Below are positions 54,918 through 64,000 of a stretch of 64,000 nucleotides of DNA, one piece after another. The first letter of the stretch is position 1, and each line of letters begins with the position of its first letter. The translations under genes were made by a program, and so were the position numbers. The DNA is from Methanobacteriota archaeon. GTDB lineage: Archaea > Halobacteriota > Methanomicrobia > Methanomicrobiales > Methanomicrobiaceae. The notes below the pieces were generated by a model that worked only from the letters and a program-made list of their open reading frames with translations, ran no database searches and had not been told where the DNA came from. The stretch spans positions 142,594 through 206,593 of the forward strand of contig JAENYT010000002.1 in assembly GCA_016841665.1 (NCBI GenBank), given 5' to 3'.

Positions 54918-57900
54918 TTGTATATCACCCAGCTGGAAATAGATAACTTCAAATCTTTCAGTAAAAAGACCAGGATTCCTGTTTTTGAGGGTTTTACGGT
55001 AATATCTGGTCCGAATGGATCCGGAAAAAGCAATATTATCGATAGCATTCTTTTCTGTCTCGCCCTTTCCGGTGCGCGCGGTCTTCGCGCCGAGAAGCTG
55101 ACCGACCTGATCAATTTGAACAGCGGGAAGAATACCGCAGAGGTCGCCATCACCTTTTCTGACGGCACAAATATCAGGAGAAAGATCAAGCGAACCGCCC
55201 GCGGCTACTACAGCTATAACTATCTCAACGACCGCCTCTGCAAGCAGAGCGATGTGCTGGAGTTCCTGGGCAGGTACGGGATCAAACCGGAAGGTTACAA
55301 TGTGGTGATGCAGGGTGATATCACCCGCATCATGGAGATGAGCGACGGGGAACGCCGGCGGATCATCGATGAAATTGCCGGTGTAGCCGAATTCGATAAA
55401 AAAAGGGATCAGGCACTTGGGGAGCTGGAGGTGGTGCGCGAACGGATCGAGCGCGAAGAGCTCCTTCTCAGGGAGCTCTCCCTCCGGCTTGAGGAGCTGG
55501 CGTCTGAGCGGGAACAGGCATTGAAGTACCGTCGCTGGCAGGATACGCTCGAATTTTTCCGCGGGTGTCGGTCTGCGGCACAGCTCCGGGAATATGAGCG
55601 CGATCACGCCCAGCTGTTCCAGTTGATTGACCAGCGGCAGCGTGAGCTGGGGGGGATCGCCGACCGGCGTGCGTCATTTGAAGAAGAACAGCGCTCCCTG
55701 GATGAAGCGATCGCGGCCATCGATCACGAGATCGATGAAAGGAGCGGTACCGAGTACCGCAGGCTCATCTCGAGCATCGAAGAGGCGAAGGGAGATATCC
55801 GCCTTGCCGAGCAGTCAATAGCACGCGATCGGCAGGAGAAGGAGTCCAACCTGGAGACGATCAACCGCGTGTACATGGACGCCCGGCGGGCTGAGACGAG
55901 GGTCGGGGAATGTGCGGAAAGCATCCGGAATCTCACCATTGACCGGTCCAATCTTGCTATGGAGCTCGCAACGATGCGGGCTGAAAAGGAAACGGTGGAT
56001 TCGCGTCTCCAGAAGGAGAGCGACAAGATCGCCGGGGCGAAAGAGGAGCTCTTCTCTCTCATGGGGCGGGCTGAGGAGAAGCGGGGGGTACGATCGGACC
56101 TGCTCCACCAGCAGGATATTCTCATCGAGAAGAGCCGGATCCGTACCTCCGAACGTGAGCGGCTGGAGGCGAGGGTTACCCAGATCTCTACCGAGTACGA
56201 GGATAAAGAGAGCCAGTGCGCGGAATATGAACAATGCAGCGCCAGAATCGAGGAGGAGAAGACCGCGCTTGACAGGGCCCTCTCACGGACCGAAAGCAAT
56301 CTCCTTGCACACCGTTCCTCGCTTGAAAAACTGAAAAAAGAGATCCGATCGAAAGAGCAGGAACTCATGCGCCTTGAGGCGCAGAACCAGGCGAGCGGGG
56401 CCGCCGGCGGGCGCGCCCTCGAGGCGGTGCTGGGAATGGAGGGGGTCTACGGTACCATCGCCAAGCTGGGGCGTGCGCCCCCCGAATATGCGGTCGCACT
56501 GAACACGGCGGCAGGAAACAGACTCAACCATGTCGTGGTGGAGAACGATTCCGTCGCTGCCGGGGCGATCGCCTATCTGAAAGCAAACCGCCTCGGCCGG
56601 ATGACCTTCCTGCCGTTGAACAAGTTGAACGTGCCCGCCCTCGGGCCCCTGAGGGACAGGGATGTCGTCGATTACGCCGTCAACCTCCTGGAGTTCGATC
56701 CCATGTTCGAAAAGGCGTTCGCGCTTGTCTTCGCGGGCACGGTGGTGATCGATACCCTCGAGGGCGCCCGCAGGAAAATGGGAAAATTCCGCATGGTGAC
56801 GCTGGAAGGCGACCTGGTGGAGAAGAGCGGCGCCATGACCGGAGGCTCATCGCAACAGAAGCGGAGTGTCGGATTCGGCGTCGCCGCGGATGAGGAAATT
56901 TCCCGGGTGCGTGTGGAGATCGCGGGTCTTGAGGCCGAAGCATCAGATCTGGAGAGTGCAATCGCCCGGCTCACCGAGGCCGGGGAGGAGGGGCGCAGGC
57001 AGCGTTCAGGGCTCGAAGAACAGCGTGCCCGCTACGCGATGCTCCGCGAGGAGTATGCCCGGCGAATGGTAGAACTCGAGCGGGAGAAGACGGAGATACA
57101 GTCCTCCCTCGAGTCCATGCGCGATGAGGTGCGGGATGGAGGCGAGCAGCTAGCAGAACTCGAGGAGCAGCTGGAGATCGTGTCGAAGGAGCTTGCAGAT
57201 CTCACCAGCGAGATCGAGGATCTCAAGCGAAAGCTGGACGATACGGAGATCCCCGCACTCACCGAACAACTGGAGCGCCTGCGCAGAGAGGGGGAGGAGA
57301 ATGAACGGCGACTGCGCAATAAAGAGGCCGACATCGCCGATATGCAGCGGGAACGCCAGTATTTTTCCAAGCGGATTGAGGAGCTGGAAGAGGAACGGAC
57401 ACGCATCGGTGATAAAAACACGGCGCTCGACGAGGCGATTTCCGCGGCTCAATTGCTCATCCAGGAAAATACGGAAAGAATTTCGGATCTCGAGAGACAG
57501 CAGCAGGAATTCTCAAAGGAACTGACAGAACTCCGGAAGAACCGGGACCTGCGGGCGGAGGACCTGAAGGGAATCGAGCACGGCATCATCGAGATCGACG
57601 GGGATGCCGAGCGTGTACGCCTGCAGATCGGGGCACTGCAGGAGAGGGCGCAGACTCTCGCCGATGAGATCGCGCAACTCCGGGAAGAGGTGGGGGATGC
57701 GAAGACCGATCTCTCCCTCAACGAAATCGACGCGGGTATGGCAGAAGCAGAGGGTGGGATCCGAAATCTGGGTGCGGTGAATATGCTGGCCATCGAAGAG
57801 TACGACCGGGTGTGCCAGCGGGTTTCAGATCGGACCGAGAAGAAGGAGATCCTCTCAAAGGAGAGGACAACACTCCTCGAGCGCATCGAAAAATTCGAAC

Positions 57901-58361
57901 GGATGAAATATGATGCCTTTATGGAGGCATATTCTGCAATTGATGAGAACTTCCGGAAGATATTTGCACGACTGACCAGCGGCAGCGGCAGGTTGGTGCT
58001 CGATAACGAGGAGGACCCGTTCAGTGGCGGATTGACCTTTGCCGTACAGCCGCGTGACAAGAAGGTCCATCTCCTCTCCTCGCTCTCGGGCGGAGAGAAG
58101 TCGCTGACGACACTTGCGTTCATCTTCTCCATCCAGCAGTTCATGCCTGCCCCCTTCTATGCCCTCGACGAGATCGACATGTTCCTGGATGCCACCAACG
58201 TAGAGCGGATCGGGACCCTCATCAAGGAACTCTCGGCAGATGCGCAGTCGATCATCGTCTCCCTCAGGAAGCCCACGATCGAGCGTGCGGACAGAATAAT
58301 GGGCGTTACTCTCAGGCCCGACAAATCCACGTACGTAACCGGTGTCAAGAGCAATGCATGA
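54918..58361 (+). CDS. smc: Chromosome segregation ATPase SMC
   Basis: 1147 residues from a TTG start preceded by GGGAG. N-terminal YITQLEIDNFKSF and Walker A GPNGSGKSN; long coiled coil to about 490; hinge about 495-655 (GRALEAVLGMEGVYG, GAMTGGSSQ); second coiled coil; C-terminal signature LSGGEKSLTTLAF and Walker B FYALDEIDMFLD. It holds DNA in loops with ScpA, the next gene, which overlaps it by 8 bp. No ScpB gene is seen. Confidence 0.96.
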   Translation: MYITQLEIDNFKSFSKKTRIPVFEGFTVISGPNGSGKSNIIDSILFCLALSGARGLRAEKLTDLINLNSGKNTAEVAITFSDGTNIRRKIKRTARGYYSYNYLNDRLCKQSDVLEFLGRYGIKPEGYNVVMQGDITRIMEMSDGERRRIIDEIAGVAEFDKKRDQALGELEVVRERIEREELLLRELSLRLEELASEREQALKYRRWQDTLEFFRGCRSAAQLREYERDHAQLFQLIDQRQRELGGIADRRASFEEEQRSLDEAIAAIDHEIDERSGTEYRRLISSIEEAKGDIRLAEQSIARDRQEKESNLETINRVYMDARRAETRVGECAESIRNLTIDRSNLAMELATMRAEKETVDSRLQKESDKIAGAKEELFSLMGRAEEKRGVRSDLLHQQDILIEKSRIRTSERERLEARVTQISTEYEDKESQCAEYEQCSARIEEEKTALDRALSRTESNLLAHRSSLEKLKKEIRSKEQELMRLEAQNQASGAAGGRALEAVLGMEGVYGTIAKLGRAPPEYAVALNTAAGNRLNHVVVENDSVAAGAIAYLKANRLGRMTFLPLNKLNVPALGPLRDRDVVDYAVNLLEFDPMFEKAFALVFAGTVVIDTLEGARRKMGKFRMVTLEGDLVEKSGAMTGGSSQQKRSVGFGVAADEEISRVRVEIAGLEAEASDLESAIARLTEAGEEGRRQRSGLEEQRARYAMLREEYARRMVELEREKTEIQSSLESMRDEVRDGGEQLAELEEQLEIVSKELADLTSEIEDLKRKLDDTEIPALTEQLERLRREGEENERRLRNKEADIADMQRERQYFSKRIEELEEERTRIGDKNTALDEAISAAQLLIQENTERISDLERQQQEFSKELTELRKNRDLRAEDLKGIEHGIIEIDGDAERVRLQIGALQERAQTLADEIAQLREEVGDAKTDLSLNEIDAGMAEAEGGIRNLGAVNMLAIEEYDRVCQRVSDRTEKKEILSKERTTLLERIEKFERMKYDAFMEAYSAIDENFRKIFARLTSGSGRLVLDNEEDPFSGGLTFAVQPRDKKVHLLSSLSGGEKSLTTLAFIFSIQQFMPAPFYALDEIDMFLDATNVERIGTLIKELSADAQSIIVSLRKPTIERADRIMGVTLRPDKSTYVTGVKSNA

Positions 58362-59082
58362 GGAACCGGTGGAAATTCTGGTGTCCATGGCGGAGCGGGG
58401 AGAGATCGATCCCTGGAACATTGATATCGTCGAGGTCACCGACCGGTTTTTAGGGGAACTCGAACGGATGCGGGAGCTCGATCTCCGCATTTCTGGCAGG
58501 ACTCTCTTCTTTGCCGCAACGCTGCTCAGGATGAAATCCGATTATTTCGAAGAAGAGGAAGAAGCGGATGAAGAGGAGTTCTTCGATGAAGGTGAAGATT
58601 ACGGAGGTGATTTCGCATTTGAGGGGGACTTCGCCTTTGACGGGATCAATGGACCGATCGAGCGCCTGGAACGGGAGATAAAACGCCGGATTGGAAGGAA
58701 AAAACAGCGAAAAAGGCCGGTTACCCTTTATGAGTTGATCAAGGATCTGAAAACGGCGGAGAAGGAGGTGCGCCGTCGGACGCGCAGGCGTGTGGTGGTC
58801 CCCCCCCTTCTCATCGAAGCCGACGAGGTTGTGGGCATTGCCCACGAGGAAAATTTTCAGGATACATCGGATTCGGTGATGCGGTGTTTTGAGAAGGTCG
58901 AAGCCAGGGAGAAGCGGGTGACGCTGGACGACCTTTGCTTGGAGATGGGGTGTGACCTGCGGGATGCCTATATCCCCCTCCTTTTTCTCATGATTGAGAG
59001 TAAGCTCGTGCTCTTTCAGGATGAGTTCTTTGGAGAATTGACCATCGAAAAGTGGCGCGCCGATGCATTTCACGGCGAATAA
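58354..59082 (+). CDS. scpA: Segregation and condensation protein ScpA (kleisin)
   Basis: The ATG at 58354 overlaps the smc stop and gives 242 residues. It opens EPVEILVSMAERGEIDPWNI (the typical kleisin start), has RTLFFAATLLRMKSDYF, an acidic linker, and a C-terminal winged helix (VTLDDLCLEMG, LFQDEFFGELTIEKW). It closes the SMC ring. Confidence 0.93.
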   Translation: MHEEPVEILVSMAERGEIDPWNIDIVEVTDRFLGELERMRELDLRISGRTLFFAATLLRMKSDYFEEEEEADEEEFFDEGEDYGGDFAFEGDFAFDGINGPIERLEREIKRRIGRKKQRKRPVTLYELIKDLKTAEKEVRRRTRRRVVVPPLLIEADEVVGIAHEENFQDTSDSVMRCFEKVEAREKRVTLDDLCLEMGCDLRDAYIPLLFLMIESKLVLFQDEFFGELTIEKWRADAFHGE

Positions 59083-59408
59083 ATCATCCGATCAATTATC
59101 TGGGTGGATAATGGGGGTATCGTATCGTTGCCCTGTTCAGGGTGTGCGCGGGAACAGGAATCGACGTTGTGCGCGCTTGTGGGGTGTTGTGCGAACGCGG
59201 CCGAATTCGGCGACGTAATGCGGGGATTTCGGTATCATATTCCTGCCCCGTTCCCGAAGGATCGGGGGGAGGGGGGTAACCTTTAAATCGTAGCGCTTCC
59301 ATGTTGTATGGTCGAATGACACCCGCCCTGCGCAGGAATCGCCTGCCGGGGTGCATCTGTGACTGTGATTGGCTGGCGGTACCCGTCTGCCGTCGCAGGG
59401 GCACAGGA
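59083..59408. other. Gap upstream of the rRNA promoter
   Basis: About 326 bp between scpA and the rRNA promoter. No gene, tRNA or repeat is seen in it. Confidence 0.5.
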
Positions 59409-59440
59409 AGCTTTAATATCAATTAAAGCTAATATATAAG
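59409..59440 (+). promoter_or_regulatory. rRNA promoter with upstream palindrome
   Basis: AGCTTTAAT-ATCA-ATTAAAGCT is a perfect 9-bp inverted repeat (59409-59430). It directly abuts a TATA box AATATATAAG (59431-59440), about 300 bp upstream of 16S. The right arm overlaps the BRE position. This would give a repressor or activator direct control of rRNA synthesis. The sequence is seen; the function is inferred. Confidence 0.6.
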
Positions 59441-59642
59441 ATCCAAGAGGACGGAGGGCTGCGGGGTGCTGCATGTGTGGCGCCCTGCGTGTTCCGGCTT
59501 CCGGGAGAGGGAGATGTGCCGGATTTCAGCGTAAATCCGGGACGTTTTGGCAAGGTTTAATACGGCCTGCACACAACGTTATTCTCCTGATCTGTGGTGG
59601 AGAACCAAGGGACGCTTCCTGAGGGGAGTATTGGTTCTGACG

Positions 59643-59678
59643 TTGGCACTGGCAATGCGGAAATCTGTTGTATGACCG
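59643..59678 (+). repeat. 16S processing stem, 5' arm
   Basis: TTGGCACTGGCAA...TCTG(T)TGTATGACCG pairs with 61228-61264 after the 16S gene. An internal mismatch (GCGGAAA versus CCGTACA side) has the place and size of an archaeal bulge-helix-bulge cleavage site. Confidence 0.75.
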
Positions 59679-59736
59679 CCATATTCCTTGTAACAAAGTA
59701 ATGTGTGCCAAAGTGAAAGTACTTCACCGAATAGCA

Positions 59737-61205
<1,469 letters not shown>

Positions 61206-61227
61206 AACGATTTCAAGGAAAAATAGC

Positions 61228-61264
61228 CGGTCATACAGCAGACCGTACAATTGCCACGTGCCAA
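61228..61264 (+). repeat. 16S processing stem, 3' arm
   Basis: CGGTCATACAGCAGA...TTGCCACGTGCCAA is the reverse complement of 59643-59678 apart from a central mismatch. Together they enclose the 16S in the primary transcript. Confidence 0.75.
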
Positions 61265-61284
61265 CGAGCCGGCTCGGGAAGTCG

Positions 61285-61357
61285 GGGCTCATAGCTCAGC
61301 TGGAAGAGCGCGGCCTTTGCGAGGCCGAGGCCGGGGGTTCAAATCCCCCTGAGTCCA
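61285..61357 (+). tRNA. tRNA-Ala (anticodon TGC)
   Basis: In the 16S-23S spacer. Acceptor GGGCTCA/TGAGTCC, D arm GCTCAGCTGGAAGAGC, anticodon stem CGGCC/GGCCG with loop TTTGCGA (TGC) and T loop GTTCAAATC. No CCA. Position is typical of euryarchaeal rRNA operons. Confidence 0.96.
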
Positions 61358-61359
61358 TC

Positions 61360-61384
61360 GCACCGGACCTGAAAAATCCGGTGC
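61360..61384 (+). other. Spacer hairpin after tRNA-Ala
   Basis: GCACCGGA and TCCGGTGC form an 8-bp stem in the 16S-23S spacer, a likely processing or folding element of the precursor RNA. Confidence 0.45.
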
Positions 61385-61504
61385 ATCTTCAATGCACCCG
61401 GCGATGCGAGTCGCCGGGGAAGGGCCGAGGGTCAACGACCCAACGAAGCCGTGTATAGGTGTGCACTCTGGACGTTAAATGGGTTCAGCGGTCACTGAAT
61501 CTAA

Positions 61505-64000
<2,496 letters not shown>

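Overview
The window is a chromosomal segment of a methanogenic archaeon, most probably of the order Methanomicrobiales; I would not name the genus. This rests on an archaeal 16S rRNA, a 16S-tRNA-Ala-23S order, methanofuran (mfnA) and coenzyme F420 (cofG, cofC, cofE) genes, diphthamide synthesis (dph2), SMC/ScpA, NreA, an archaeal ATP-dependent DNA ligase and ATGA-coupled operons with GGAGG/GGTG ribosome binding sites. The rRNA operon lies at the right edge and the 23S gene is cut by the end of the window.

Layout. 1-5.5 kb: two tandem paralogous secreted beta-propeller-like proteins on the minus strand with long duplicated intergenic modules; the left copy has lost its C-terminal domains, and a third copy of the upstream module at the left edge predicts a third paralogue just outside. 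5.5-9 kb: a DJ-1/PfpI protein, a glycosyltransferase, a frameshifted HD-domain hydrolase and hisD, the last two ending in one shared palindrome. 8.8-21.2 kb: a large molybdate/tungstate island with three complete ABC importers (tup-type, wtp-type, mod-type), an extra ModA, a MOT1-type permease, a homologue of the bacterial molybdenum storage protein, and a TrmO-like gene inside the mod operon. 21.2-34.7 kb: a mixed region of small one-TM protein paralogues, a short TiaS-like protein, an MBL hydrolase, DNA ligase, NreA with a C-terminal PCNA-binding motif, a DUF2117-like protein, AIM24, an ECF transporter whose S component is fused to both ATPases, and two paralogous Cys-containing small proteins. 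34.8-37.6 kb: a secreted beta-propeller and a small secreted protein.

37.7-46.4 kb: tRNA-Val, serA, then a plus-strand run ppsA-mfnA-hpt-dph2-METTL5-like-MFS. 46.6-54 kb: two minus-strand operons, cofG-purC-purS-purQ-ftrB (translationally coupled) and glyA-folD-folP-cofE, with cofC between them on the plus strand. 54.2-59.1 kb: a coiled-coil protein, smc and scpA. 59.4-64 kb: the rRNA operon with a palindrome directly upstream of its TATA box and a 16S processing stem.

The genes fit one physiology: a methanogen importing Mo and W (needed for formylmethanofuran and formate dehydrogenases), making methanofuran and F420, and using a GlyA/FolD one-carbon route. Function calls come from recognising motifs by eye; no database search was possible.
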